Positions 9,136 through 17,367 of a stretch of DNA of 64,000 nt are shown piece after piece (within the stretch, counting starts at the first letter, position 1; every line of letters begins with the position of its first letter). Made by a program: the position numbers and the translations under genes. This stretch comes from Faecalibacterium prausnitzii (lineage in GTDB: Bacteria > Bacillota > Clostridia > Oscillospirales > Ruminococcaceae), in NCBI RefSeq assembly GCF_003287405.1, contig NZ_PRLD01000004.1, positions 160,593-224,592 of the forward strand, given 5' to 3'. The notes under the pieces were generated by a model, which saw only the letters and a list, made by a program, of their open reading frames with translations, was not told the origin of the DNA and did not search any database.

Positions 9136-9234
9136 AAAATGCGAAGATCGTCTTTCCCATGGAAAAATGATCTTCGCATTTTTAAGTGGCGTCCCCGATG
9201 TGATTCGAACACACGGCCTTCCGCTTAGGAGTAG
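9136..9234 (-). repeat. tRNA-Arg(CCT) 3' half with its terminator: attachment-site copy 1
   Basis: Read on the minus strand, 9234-9188 gives an anticodon loop CTCCTAA, the stem GCGGA, a 5-base variable loop, T-arm GTGTG-TTCGAAT-CACAT, acceptor strand CGGGGAC, discriminator G and encoded CCA. It is followed by a 14-base-stem terminator (9136-9183). The 5' half of the tRNA is absent, so this is not a functional tRNA. The same 100 bases recur at 11574-11674; identity stops exactly at the anticodon loop (..CTTAGGAGTAG), as expected for a tyrosine-integrase crossover point. Confidence 0.85.
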
Positions 9235-9662
9235 ACCGTGCATCTGTAAACCCATTGCAAAATAGGGTAATATATTCTACTCTATATCAATGAATTTTTT
9301 GTTGGGATGTCAACGTATGCAAATAGAATCGAACCTTTTTTATTCTGTGTAAACAGATGTTTATTAGCTGGAAATTAGCTGAGCTAATGAAAAGTGGCCG
9401 CTCTATTGTACAACGCTCACCTTTCATTAGCTGGAAGGCGCGTGGCTGTTCATAGGCACCAGAAGAACACCAGTTGCAAAAAGCAGCTGAAGCCTGTTTC
9501 TGGATTTATGATACCATGTCGGAATCGCAGTTGTAATAGGAACATGGCCAGAACACGATATGAAAGGATTCTGACCTATGTGGTGGGAAGTACTTCATCT
9601 TGTAAAAAGAACGGTTTTATGGTATTCTTACCTTAGACAAGGAACAGAAAGCAGGTGAACCG
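9235..9662. other. Left end of the deleted element, no gene
   Basis: Gene-free. Contains stem-forming repeats (AGCTGAGCTAATGAAAAGTGG near 9376-9396 and CACCTTTCATTAGCTGG near 9418-9434), shared with the left end of the second element, likely integrase arm or end sites. A ribosome-binding site AAAGCAGGTG precedes the GTG start of the next gene. Confidence 0.5.
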
Positions 9663-10478
9663 GTGGCAGAAGTCAAAATGCAAAAAGGCCTTGATTTTGA
9701 ACGCAAGCATGAGGAAGATCTGCGGCGTATCCGTGATTTTCGGCTCATGGATGATAACTTTATGAGCAAGGTCTTTGAAGATAAGCCGTGTGCGGAATTC
9801 CTGCTCCGGATCATCCTGAATCGGGATGATTTAAAGGTTAAAGAAGTCCATGGGCAGCATGACCTGAACAATATACAGGGGCGTTCCGTGCGGCTTGACA
9901 TTCTGGCAGTGGATCATGAAAATCGTGCCTACAATGTCGAGGTTCAGCGCAGTGACAGTGGAGCAGTCGCAAAGCGGGCAAGATATAACAGCAGCCTGCT
10001 GGATGCCAATCTCACCCGAAAGGGCGATGCGTATGACGCACTGAACGAGACCTATGTAATCTTTATCACAGAGAACGATGTGCTTCGGGGCGGACTTCCT
10101 ATTTATCATATCAATCGCATCATTGAGGAAATGGGGAAATCTTTCGGAGATGAAGCACATATTATCTATGTAAACTCTCAGATCAAGGACGACACCGCAT
10201 TGGGAAAGCTGATGCACGACTTTACCTGTACGAACCCGGATGACATGAACTATCCTGTTCTGGCACAGCGGGTGCGTTATTTCAAAGAAGATACGAAGGG
10301 AGTGGCAACGATGTGCAGAGCATTTGAAGAAGTGAGAGAAGAGACAAAGCATGAGCAGTCGATTGAAATTGCAAAATCTTTGCTAGAAGTTGGAAAAATG
10401 ACCTATGAAGAAATTGCTCGGTCGGTTCAGCTTCCTGTTGAAGAAGTAAAGGCACTGGATACAAAGAAACCCGCCTGA
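9663..10478 (+). CDS. Rpn/PD-(D/E)XK nuclease-family protein (PF12784-like)
   Basis: A 271-residue protein with the Rpn-family pattern: DNFMSKVFEDKPCAEFLLR near the N-terminus, then the nuclease core RSVRLDILAVD (catalytic Asp), YNVEVQRSD (the E-x-Q equivalent of (D/E)XK) and KRARYNSSLLDA. The C-terminus is a helical HTH-like tail (GKMTYEEIARSVQLPVEEVKALD). Members are often mis-called transposases; some promote recombination or act as phage-defence nucleases. GTG start with a good RBS. It is the only intact gene of the deleted element, occupying the place taken by an AbrB-like gene in the second element. Confidence 0.8.
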   Translation: MAEVKMQKGLDFERKHEEDLRRIRDFRLMDDNFMSKVFEDKPCAEFLLRIILNRDDLKVKEVHGQHDLNNIQGRSVRLDILAVDHENRAYNVEVQRSDSGAVAKRARYNSSLLDANLTRKGDAYDALNETYVIFITENDVLRGGLPIYHINRIIEEMGKSFGDEAHIIYVNSQIKDDTALGKLMHDFTCTNPDDMNYPVLAQRVRYFKEDTKGVATMCRAFEEVREETKHEQSIEIAKSLLEVGKMTYEEIARSVQLPVEEVKALDTKKPA

Positions 10479-10508
10479 TCTTAATTCAGCCAAGATATTC
10501 TTAAAAAC

Positions 10509-10549
10509 AAACAGCGGCAGTTTTCCCAATCGGAAAGCTGTCGCTGTTT
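10509..10549. terminator. Bidirectional hairpin between Rpn gene and integrase remnant
   Basis: Stem AAACAGCGGCAG / CTGTCGCTGTTT (one mismatch). A near copy with a longer stem stands at the same place in the second element (12534-12567). Confidence 0.65.
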
Positions 10550-10561
10550 ATGTATAGAGGC

Positions 10562-11127
10562 TTATAAGTTCTTTGCAAGATTTTTGATGAGTTCGGCCAT
10601 AGAGGGGGTGGCCAGCAATTTGGTAAGTGCTGCTGCCGCGTCGGCATCGACCGCACTGTTTTCAGGGATGGACTGCGCTGCTTGATGGGGCATTTCAGGC
10701 TCTGCGCCATGATGCTGGTAGAAGAAATCATCAAAACGCTGTGCATCCGCATCCAGAAGTCTACCGTTTCTGCTTTCAACTTTCCCTGACGGATGAGTGT
10801 ATAGACAGTGTCAGAGTTTACCTTTAATATTTCAGCAACTTCCAAAATAGAATATGACCGCTTGCAAAGTTCCTCGCCCGGTGGAGGACCATTGACCTTA
10901 TGGTATTTGACCTGATTGGCGTACCATTTTTCAAAACTGGAAATAACGATACGCATTTTGTCGTTTATCAGAATGACTTCAAAGAAATTCTTATGAAGCA
11001 GCCAATAACTATCCGTTTTGCCGAGACCGAGAAGATGCTGCATCTTACGAACCGACATGGTTGTTTTAGCGGTGGTAGGTTCGGCTTTTCCGTATAAGGG
11101 AGCCGAAATATTCTGCACATCATCCAT
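10562..11127 (-). pseudogene. Integrase C-terminus fused to excisionase N-terminus by deletion
   Basis: From ATG at 11127 the frame matches the excisionase-like gene of the second element almost residue for residue (APLYGKAEPTT, KTDSYWLLHKN, EVILINDKMRIVISSFEKWY, SYSILEVAEILKVNSDTVYT) up to VDFWMR at about 10749. The DNA then switches to the end of the integrase gene (equivalent to QRFDDFFYQHHGAEPE ... IKNLAKNL), which would end at TAA 10562-10564 in a different reading frame. Relative to the intact pair, about 1.7 kb (most of integrase plus the excisionase C-terminal half) has been lost. A read-through product of 209 residues exists but has lost both activities. Confidence 0.85.
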
Positions 11128-11573
11128 GAAGGACACCTCCATCTATGTAAAAATTTAGCCGGGAATTCTCGTCCCGGCTAAAGAATAGCAGATTTCGCTT
11201 GAAATGTTGAGGATGTCAAACAGCAGGATTGGGTTCGATAAACCCTCCTTTGATGGATTCGGGAAGTTCAGCCCGAAAACAAAAAAGCGCGTTCCTCTTT
11301 CTGTTCCGAGAGAACAGCGAGTGAACGCGCTATGTATGGAGAAAAGTGTTTTGCACGGCTTCTGATAGGAATGTGAAAAATAGATTTACACAGTTTATCT
11401 TGTATTTACATGGATTTACAGGAAAGCGGCTACCAATTTTAGCAGAGAGCCGGAAAACAGAGTTCAAAAGGTGCTTTATGGGGCATCATTAGCTGGAAAC
11501 CCGATTTTATTAGCTGAAACCGAAAATTCTGCTAATGGTATTCGCTGGCTGATTTTGGTGATAGGTTCAAAAT
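11128..11573. other. Right flank of the deleted element, remnant of small HTH gene
   Basis: 11150-11245 resembles the spacer downstream of the small HTH gene of the second element (hairpin TTTAGCCGGGA.., then codons for the ..EPNPAV ending on the minus strand), so that gene has also been truncated. A hairpin near 11285-11332 (GCGCGTTCCTC..GAACGCGC) may terminate transcription. No open gene. Confidence 0.5.
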
Positions 11574-11674
11574 GAAAAATGCGAAGATCGTCTTTCCCAT
11601 GGAAAAATGATCTTCGCATTTTTAAGTGGCGTCCCCGATGTGATTCGAACACACGGCCTTCCGCTTAGGAGTAG
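11574..11674 (-). repeat. tRNA-Arg(CCT) 3' half with terminator: attachment-site copy 2
   Basis: Near-identical to 9136-9234, including the terminator hairpin (11574-11623) and T-arm/acceptor half (11625-11674). It marks the junction between the two tandem elements. No third copy or complete tRNA-Arg(CCT) was found further right in the window. Confidence 0.85.
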
Positions 11675-12122
11675 GGGCTGAAGCCATAAATCCTAGGCAA
11701 AAGTAGGTAAAACAAGTAACGTTTTATCAATTGATTTTTTGTTGTGCTGTCAATCCGAGTAAAGAACACAACCCCCGAAATAAAACGAGTAAAAGGCTTT
11801 TCATTAGCAGAAAATTAGCAGAGCTAATGAAAAGTGGAAGGTTCATTGTAAAATGCCCACCTTTCATTAGCTGGGAAGTGTACGTTTCCCTACGGATATT
11901 TGCTTGTTTAGCATTTGTGAACCAGACCATACAGCCGTAGCTGGTGTGATGGACAAATGTTTTCAATAGAAAAAGACCAGAGCTTTCTGCGAGAAAACTC
12001 TGGTCTATGTAACAGTGCGAATGGAAATGCGCATTGTCTTGTAAAAGGAAAGGGCTTATGGTATTCTTACGGGAGTAAAGGCACTGGATGCAAGGAACTT
12101 TGCGTGATTTTAGGAGTGTGCG
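11675..12122. other. Left end of the second integrative element, no gene
   Basis: Gene-free 450 bases with the same end repeats as the first element (GCAGAGCTAATGAAAAGTGG about 11819-11838; CACCTTTCATTAGCTGG about 11860-11876) and a hairpin around ACCAGAGCTTTCTGCGAGAAAACTCTGGTCT (11977-12007). Confidence 0.5.
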
Positions 12123-12527
12123 ATGGAAAAGAAATTTAATATTGTAGTCGGTGAAGATGGAACTGTAAAACTCCCAGATGCGGTTCTGGAAAAACTTGAA
12201 GTCAAACCCGGAGAGGAAGTTCGCTTCGAGGTAGATGACAATTTCTATGCAGTCAGGCTTCTATCGCGGATAGAAGCTGAACGCTTGGATTACTTGAATT
12301 GGATGCATAATAAACATTGCCCCTCTATTGAGGAAATGATTGCAGAGTCGAGAAAACAAGCCACTCAGAACATTGTGATCTCCTGTATCCTTGATGGGAT
12401 GCCGGCAGAAAAAATCGCAGAAGGCTATGAAGTTTCACTCGATTATGTAAAACAGCTTACACATCAGCTGAAGATGGACATAGAGGAAGCTAAGGCGAAA
12501 AAACACAAAGAAACGGGATCATCCTAA
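12123..12527 (+). CDS. Unrecognised protein with AbrB/MazE-like N-terminus
   Basis: A 134-residue protein. Residues 1-47 (NIVVGEDGTVKLPDAVLEKL, then VKPGEEVRFEV) have the beta-hairpin pattern of AbrB/MazE/SpoVT DNA-binding domains; the rest is helical and charged, with a C-terminal segment (DGMPAEKIAEGYEVSLDYVK) reminiscent of the HTH-like tail of Rpn proteins. RBS AGGAG 6 bases before ATG. It is alone between the element end and the convergent integrase. It could be an antitoxin-like or element-encoded regulator; no toxin gene is adjacent on this strand. Confidence 0.6.
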   Translation: MEKKFNIVVGEDGTVKLPDAVLEKLEVKPGEEVRFEVDDNFYAVRLLSRIEAERLDYLNWMHNKHCPSIEEMIAESRKQATQNIVISCILDGMPAEKIAEGYEVSLDYVKQLTHQLKMDIEEAKAKKHKETGSS

Positions 12528-12533
12528 AACAGA

Positions 12534-12567
12534 TAGCGGCAGTTTTCCATATACGGAAAACTGCCGC
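12534..12567. terminator. Bidirectional terminator between cargo gene and integrase
   Basis: Stem AGCGGCAGTTTTCCG-like arm against CGGAAAACTGCCGCT, 15 bases; separates the convergent cargo and integrase genes. Confidence 0.7.
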
Positions 12568-12584
12568 TGTTTATGTATAGAGGC

Positions 12585-13976
12585 TTATAGGTTCTTTGCA
12601 AGATTTTTAATGAGTGTAGCCATAGAGGGGTCAGCCAGCAGTTTAGCAAGAGCTGCTGCCGCATCTGTATCGACGGGACTGGCTTTGGGAGTGGATTGCT
12701 CTGCGCGAGGGAGGACTTCAGGCTCTGCACCATGATGCTGATAGAAGAAATCGTCGAATCGTTGTGCGTTCAAACGCCGATCATCATCCAGAATGTGTGC
12801 GTACTGCTCGGTGACCATCGAAGCCTGTGCATGACCGGAATCGCCCTGCACGGCTTTGATATCGCCGCCGTTCAGCTTGAGCTTGTATGTAATGCTGGAG
12901 TGTCGGAAGCTGTGGAAAACCACTTTGGGGAGATCGTTTTCCTCAATCAGCTGCTTCAATGCACCGTTAATGGTGGATTGTTCGGTCGGCATTCCCAGCG
13001 GGCCGGCAACCACGAGATTATAGTCTGCATACTCTGCACCCAGTGCGTCCTTTGTCATGTCCTGCTCGGCTTTATAGTGGACAAGCATTTCAGCAACTGT
13101 TTTGGGGAGAAAAATGGTTCGGATACTGCTGTCTGTTTTAGGGCTTTTCAGAACCTGGACCGTGGTGCAGCGGGAACTCAGCGAGGGAAAACGAGTGATG
13201 ACATTTTTATTTTCCAAGGCGTTCAGCGAAGCAATATCTACACGCTGCAATTCCTTATTTATGTAAATGGAGGCTCGCCCGGCTTCAATGCTTTCGGGGG
13301 AGATATCCACACAATCCCATGTCAGACCGAGCAATTCCCCTAAGCGCAGGGAACAAGAGAAGGAGAGGTTGATGCAAAGCCGGAGCCGTGGATCATCACA
13401 GACTTCTAAGGCATGGAACAGGGTCTCGGCAGTCCAGATATCACGCTTCTTTGCAGTGTATTTGGGCAAGGTGGCATAAATACAGGGATTCTTTTCCATA
13501 AGTTCCCACTTTACAGCCTGCTCAAAGGCACTTCTCAAAATTTTGTGAACCGAACGAACCGTGCCGGGAGAAACGTATTGATGCTGACGCTTTCCACACA
13601 TAGGGTCAACGGCTTCGTATTTAAGCAGCCGCTGATAATATCCCTCAATTACGCGGGTGGTGAGATCTTGCAGCTTCATTGAGCCGATAAGCGGTTCTAT
13701 GTAGTTTGAAATCAGTGCAGTGTTTGATTGATAGGTTGAAAGTGCCCATTTGGTTCTTCCGTACAGGGTGACGTATTCTTTAAGCAGGTCTTTTAGAGTT
13801 CGGCACTGGGGTGCCACAAAGGTACCGACGGATTCTTTGTATTCGACCTCTTTCTTACGGTTTTTGGCATCTGCAAGGTCGGTAAAGGTTTCCCATTTCT
13901 GCTTTAGCGTTCCATTAGTGTGTTTGTAGGTATAGACAACGCAGTATCGGTTATTGCGTTTGACAATGCTAGCCAT
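12585..13976 (-). CDS. Tyrosine site-specific integrase
   Basis: A 463-residue integrase of the Tn916/phage class. Residues 1-60 are an arm-binding/AP2-like domain (SIVKRNNRYCVVYTYK), about 65-170 the SAM-like core-binding domain, and 180-420 the catalytic domain with the first Arg in CSLRLGELLGLTW, the HxxR box HSFRHSS and the nucleophile Tyr in TEQYAHIL. The C-terminal 40 residues are an Ala-rich tail. Its ATG overlaps the stop of the excisionase-like gene (TAATG), so they are co-translated. The duplicated tRNA-Arg(CCT) 3' half to its left is the likely attachment site. Confidence 0.95.
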   Translation of the reverse strand: MASIVKRNNRYCVVYTYKHTNGTLKQKWETFTDLADAKNRKKEVEYKESVGTFVAPQCRTLKDLLKEYVTLYGRTKWALSTYQSNTALISNYIEPLIGSMKLQDLTTRVIEGYYQRLLKYEAVDPMCGKRQHQYVSPGTVRSVHKILRSAFEQAVKWELMEKNPCIYATLPKYTAKKRDIWTAETLFHALEVCDDPRLRLCINLSFSCSLRLGELLGLTWDCVDISPESIEAGRASIYINKELQRVDIASLNALENKNVITRFPSLSSRCTTVQVLKSPKTDSSIRTIFLPKTVAEMLVHYKAEQDMTKDALGAEYADYNLVVAGPLGMPTEQSTINGALKQLIEENDLPKVVFHSFRHSSITYKLKLNGGDIKAVQGDSGHAQASMVTEQYAHILDDDRRLNAQRFDDFFYQHHGAEPEVLPRAEQSTPKASPVDTDAAAALAKLLADPSMATLIKNLAKNL

Positions 13977-14866
13977 TATACATCCTCCTCTACTTTACGT
14001 TTGGACTTCAGAACTTCATCGAAAGCATCTTTTTGGATGCGTTTTACCCTTCCCAACTTCATCGTTGGAATTCCTTCTTTGAGAACCCACGAGTCAAGTG
14101 TTGGGCGGCTGATTCCGTAAAAAGCCTGAATTTCCTGAAAACTGTAGTATTTCCCATTCTTGGGACATTGCAGTTTTAGCGGCGGCTCCTCATGCGTTTC
14201 TTTTTTCGGTTTTTGAAGTTGGTATGTAGATTGGCTTTTAAGCCATGCCTTAAAACTTTTTTTGGTAATGCGCGGCCTGTCGGCCACGCGCTCAATGACG
14301 AAACAATCTCGGTATTTTTTGCAATCAAGAATCCCATAAACATTCTTGCGTGGGATACCGAGTAGTTTTGCCATTTCCGGGATGGAGATGGTTTGCGCTT
14401 CAATCTCCCGGTCACGCTCACGGTCGGCTGCTGTGCGGTAGCGACTTTGTGATCGGTACCACCGCTCAAAGTCCTCTTTGGGAATTCTCATACAGAAGTC
14501 TGCCGTTTCTGTTTTCAACTTGCCCTGTCGGATGAGTGTATAGATCGTTTCGGGTTTCACCTTCAATATCTCGGCGGCGTCAGGAACGGAATAGGACCGT
14601 TTGCAAAGTTCCTCGCCCGGTGGCGAACCATTGACCTTATGATATTTGACCTGATTGGCATACCATTTCTCAAAGCTGGAAATAACGATACGCCTTTTGT
14701 CGTTTATCAGAATGACTTCAAAGAGATTCTTATGAAGCAGCCAATAGCTGTCTGTTTTGCCAAGGCCGAGAAGCTGCCGCATCTCACGAACCGACATGGT
14801 GGTTTTGGTAGTGGCAGGTTCAGCTTTTCCGTATAAGGGAGCCGAAGTATTCCGCATATCATCCAT
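13976..14866 (-). CDS. Excisionase-like protein with three helix-turn-helix domains
   Basis: A 296-residue protein built from successive MerR/excisionase-type HTH modules: one at about residues 65-115 (YSVPDAAEILKVKPETIYTL), one at about 145-200 (ISIPEMAKLLGIPRKNVYGI) and one near the end (YSFQEIQAFYGISRPTLDSW). I take ATG 14866 because GAGAGG lies 8 bases upstream; the GTG at 14875 overlaps that RBS. Its partner is the integrase immediately downstream. A directionality factor or element regulator is the likely role; single-domain excisionases are much shorter, so the triple arrangement is unusual. A truncated copy lies at 10749-11127. Confidence 0.75.
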   Translation of the reverse strand: MDDMRNTSAPLYGKAEPATTKTTMSVREMRQLLGLGKTDSYWLLHKNLFEVILINDKRRIVISSFEKWYANQVKYHKVNGSPPGEELCKRSYSVPDAAEILKVKPETIYTLIRQGKLKTETADFCMRIPKEDFERWYRSQSRYRTAADRERDREIEAQTISIPEMAKLLGIPRKNVYGILDCKKYRDCFVIERVADRPRITKKSFKAWLKSQSTYQLQKPKKETHEEPPLKLQCPKNGKYYSFQEIQAFYGISRPTLDSWVLKEGIPTMKLGRVKRIQKDAFDEVLKSKRKVEEDV

Positions 14867-14956
14867 GAAAGACACCTCTCTATCTATGTAAAAGTTTAGC
14901 CGGGATTTCTCATCCAGGCTAAAGAATAGCAGATTTCGCGTGAAATGTTGAGGATG

Positions 14957-15202
14957 TCAAACAGCAGGATTGCGTTCAACAGTGCCATCATTGAGCCATG
15001 CTTCAAAGCTGGCTTTGGAAATACGGTAAGCGCCGCTTACCTTGAACCAGCGGAATTCGTTCTGCTTCAGTAGACGGTAGACAGTGGGACGGCTCAGGAG
15101 CAGCATTTCCATCAGGTCTTCTACGGTATAGCAGCGGCTGTCCTTTGCTGTGGAAACAGGGGAGGAAACCGAGTTGGGCGAAGGTTCTTCATGGATAATC
15201 AT
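14957..15202 (-). CDS. Excisionase-family HTH DNA-binding protein
   Basis: An 81-residue single-domain protein: CYTVEDLMEMLLLSRPTVYR then LLKQNEFRWFKVSGAYRISK, ending in SFEAWLNDG. This is the classic excisionase/AlpA-like MerR fold. It sits between the ParB-like gene and the triple-HTH gene, all on the minus strand. It may be the true directionality factor for the integrase. The C-terminal codons also survive in the deleted element at about 11220-11245. Confidence 0.8.
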   Translation of the reverse strand: MIIHEEPSPNSVSSPVSTAKDSRCYTVEDLMEMLLLSRPTVYRLLKQNEFRWFKVSGAYRISKASFEAWLNDGTVERNPAV

Positions 15203-15232
15203 TGGATAATACCTCGTTAAATATACTTAAAG

Positions 15233-16018
15233 TTAAAACTTGAGCGGCAATGCAGCCCGGCGGCTGCCACCATTATAAATAGTATAGACCTGCTGAAGGT
15301 ACTTCGTCTTGCCGGGAAGGCTTACGCCTGCGGTTCGTGCAAGGCGAAAAATCGTGAATGCATCGACCTGCCGCAGTTTGGCAATCAGACGGCTTTTACT
15401 GTATTCGGAGTGGTACAGTTCTACAAAGCGGCAGATGCCGAGCAGATTTGCAGAACTCATGGAATCAGGTTCTCCGTCCCACGCATTCAGCAAAACATCA
15501 AGGGATTCGATATACAGTTCAGGACCAAGCCGGATGAATTCGTGATAGGCGGTTGCGATGCAGCTGATCCGCTGCTTGCCCCGGCCTTCTTCAAAAGAAA
15601 GATGAACGCCAGCCAATTCGGTGGCCTGCTGGAATGCAACGGCAGCAGGCTCCCCTGCAAAAATCAGGGCACGGAGCTTCTGTCCTGCACTCAGCCGTTC
15701 CGAAATGCCTGTCTGCTGTGCAAACAGGAGGGCTTCTTCTCGTTCTGTCATACCAAAATAAACCTTGCAGCGAATCTGCAAATCTTCGCCGCCGTTCAGA
15801 AATTTCCGTGCAGCGATGGTGTTCTGTCCGTCCATCACATAGTAGTGACCATCCCGGAAGCTGATCTTCGGCTCATTGGCAACCCACTCGTCAAATTCTT
15901 TTGCGATGCGGGCAACACGAGCGGGGTGAAGAGCACGCTGATAAGTGTCGCGCGGCACGATCAGTTCGCTGCTGTTCAGGCACATCTCATGGTAAGGTTT
16001 TACAACTGCGTTCATCAT
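15233..16018 (-). CDS. ParB/Srx-like nuclease-domain protein (DUF6551-like)
   Basis: A 261-residue protein. The first about 90 residues have a ParB N-terminal-like layout: YQRALHPARVARIAKEFDEW, then FRDGHYYVMDGQNTIAA with the conserved D-G-Q motif. The rest is helical with no HTH I can recognise. Such DUF6551-type proteins are common in clostridial phages and conjugative elements. The start overlaps the stop of the MazF-like gene by 4 bases (ATGA), so the two proteins are translated together. It lacks a ParA partner here, so a plasmid-partition role is not supported. Confidence 0.7.
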   Translation of the reverse strand: MMNAVVKPYHEMCLNSSELIVPRDTYQRALHPARVARIAKEFDEWVANEPKISFRDGHYYVMDGQNTIAARKFLNGGEDLQIRCKVYFGMTEREEALLFAQQTGISERLSAGQKLRALIFAGEPAAVAFQQATELAGVHLSFEEGRGKQRISCIATAYHEFIRLGPELYIESLDVLLNAWDGEPDSMSSANLLGICRFVELYHSEYSKSRLIAKLRQVDAFTIFRLARTAGVSLPGKTKYLQQVYTIYNGGSRRAALPLKF

Positions 16019-16782
16019 AAAGGAACCTCCTTCTTCTTTTGCAGAAAATCAATTCCTGATTGGATAATCAAACCGATTTTCTTCTTTTCGTTATCGGATA
16101 AGCGGAAACTGGAATACCGTTCATAGCAGATATTCCAGCGGAACATAAGCGATTGAAGCGCATCATCCAGTTCTGCAACCATGAACTCAACAGAAGATTC
16201 CGTCGGGGTGGAGAGCATCCTTTCCGATATCTGCTCAATGCTATGTAGCTCGCCTTTTGTGTGCTTGGAGAGAGCAGGGGGCTGACTGTTCAGCACCCGA
16301 AGATTCTGAAACTGCTGGGAGAGCAGCTCTTTTGCAGCGGCGAGAACATCCTCCTGCGGAGGAGCCGTAAGGTATTTTCGGAATGACTTGTATCCAATGA
16401 ACCCAAAGCTGTATTGCAGACACACTGACACTTGCCGCATTTCATATTTGGACAGGTGCCCAAGGTAGCTTAACACTCTGGATTTATCTGCGGGGCGCGG
16501 ACTTTCGCAAATCGCCATAGATGGCGCACTCAAAAAACGATTGTGCAGAATAAAATGCGTCGGCATATTTCGCTTTTTGATCTGTGTTGTCAGCGGAACG
16601 ACCAGAAGAACATTGGAATAAAAATTACCATCATCGTTCTGGACAACAATGGCAGGTCGGATGCCGCCTTGCTCGGAACCGCTGTAAGGATTCAGGTCCA
16701 TCATGTAGACATCGCCGCGCTTGTACATCCAGTTTGCTGGCATAGGCGGATACTCTTTCTCTTTTTTGCCTCGTGTTGCCAA
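16015..16782 (-). CDS. MazF/PemK-type toxin-fold protein with long C-terminal extension
   Basis: A 255-residue protein. Residues 17-130 match PemK/MazF endoribonucleases: YKRGDVYMMDLNPYSGSEQG, GIRPAIVVQNDDGN, NVLLVVPLTTQ. The remaining about 120 residues are a helical extension not found in standard 110-residue MazF toxins. No MazE-like antitoxin is next to it; instead it is coupled by a 4-base overlap to the ParB-like gene. It could be a ribonuclease toxin, or a fold-sharing regulatory protein; similar PemK-like proteins occur in conjugative elements. Confidence 0.75.
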   Translation of the reverse strand: MATRGKKEKEYPPMPANWMYKRGDVYMMDLNPYSGSEQGGIRPAIVVQNDDGNFYSNVLLVVPLTTQIKKRNMPTHFILHNRFLSAPSMAICESPRPADKSRVLSYLGHLSKYEMRQVSVCLQYSFGFIGYKSFRKYLTAPPQEDVLAAAKELLSQQFQNLRVLNSQPPALSKHTKGELHSIEQISERMLSTPTESSVEFMVAELDDALQSLMFRWNICYERYSSFRLSDNEKKKIGLIIQSGIDFLQKKKEVPL

Positions 16783-17367
16783 TTTAGATTTCTCCTCTCT
16801 ATCCGTATATGTAACAGTGGGCTGCTCGCACAGCCCACCCTACTATCTCAAACAGCAAAAATGCTGTGATTTATAGTTCTATACCTTTCCGTATTTGTCC
16901 CCGACATCCCCGGAAACCGAAAACTCTGTTTTCGTGTGGGAAATCTTTCAGCCGTCCGGCAGCGTACCGAATCCATAGGGTTCTCACCTCTCCGTGGTTC
17001 TCACCGAGCTGCCCGAAGGCAGAAGTATCATTATTCTGTGATGGCTCTTAGCTATGGAGAAGCTGTCATCCATTTACCGTCAACCTACCGCTCATTCCCT
17101 CAGTGGGAGATCATCGCATTTGTTACGGACGTGGCTCATCATCACAGGAACGTGACTGAAGAATGCTTGTTCAGTTTTCAAGGGACAGGATAGCTTGAGG
17201 GTCGCTTTGAACGCTTGCAGAAGCTATGGCTGTATTGTAACCGATGCGGAACGAAATGAACAGGAACTCAGAGTTCACAATTTTTGAGGGAAATAGGAAG
17301 TATCGTTCCTGTTTATCGATGAGCCGTCAAAAATATATTTCCTGACTTTATGTAAGAAATGAAGTAT
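16783..17367 (-). ncRNA. Candidate structured leader/ncRNA upstream of the mazF-parB pair
   Basis: About 580 bases without a gene. On the minus strand there are compact hairpins: CTGCC-TTCG-GGCAG (UUCG tetraloop, about 17010-17023), GAAAAC-AGA-GTTTTC (about 16921-16935) and GTGGGCTG-N6-CAGCCCAC (16817-16838). There is also a TTGAAAACTGAACA motif (about 17173-17186) often seen in Firmicute leader and rRNA spacer regions. The density of stems and lack of coding potential suggest a long structured 5' leader. I do not recognise an Rfam family. Confidence 0.35.

Larger units (their letters stand above)
9235..11674. mobile_element. Internally deleted 2.44-kb integrative element, tandem to a fuller copy
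   Basis: It is bounded by the two tRNA-Arg(CCT) 3' half copies (crossover points at 9234 and 11674, period 2440). It keeps a left-end segment resembling the one at about 11790-11890 (inverted motifs ATTAGCTGG / GAGCTAATGAAAAGTGG), one cargo gene (Rpn-like nuclease), a fused integrase/excisionase remnant and the right flank. The neighbour from 11675 onward carries the complete integrase. It cannot move by itself but could be mobilised in trans. Confidence 0.75.

Noticed and set aside
9185..9234. A functional tRNA-Arg gene
   Set aside because: Only the 3' half is present; the sequence to the right of the anticodon loop does not form D-arm or acceptor 5' strand. Same at 11625-11674.
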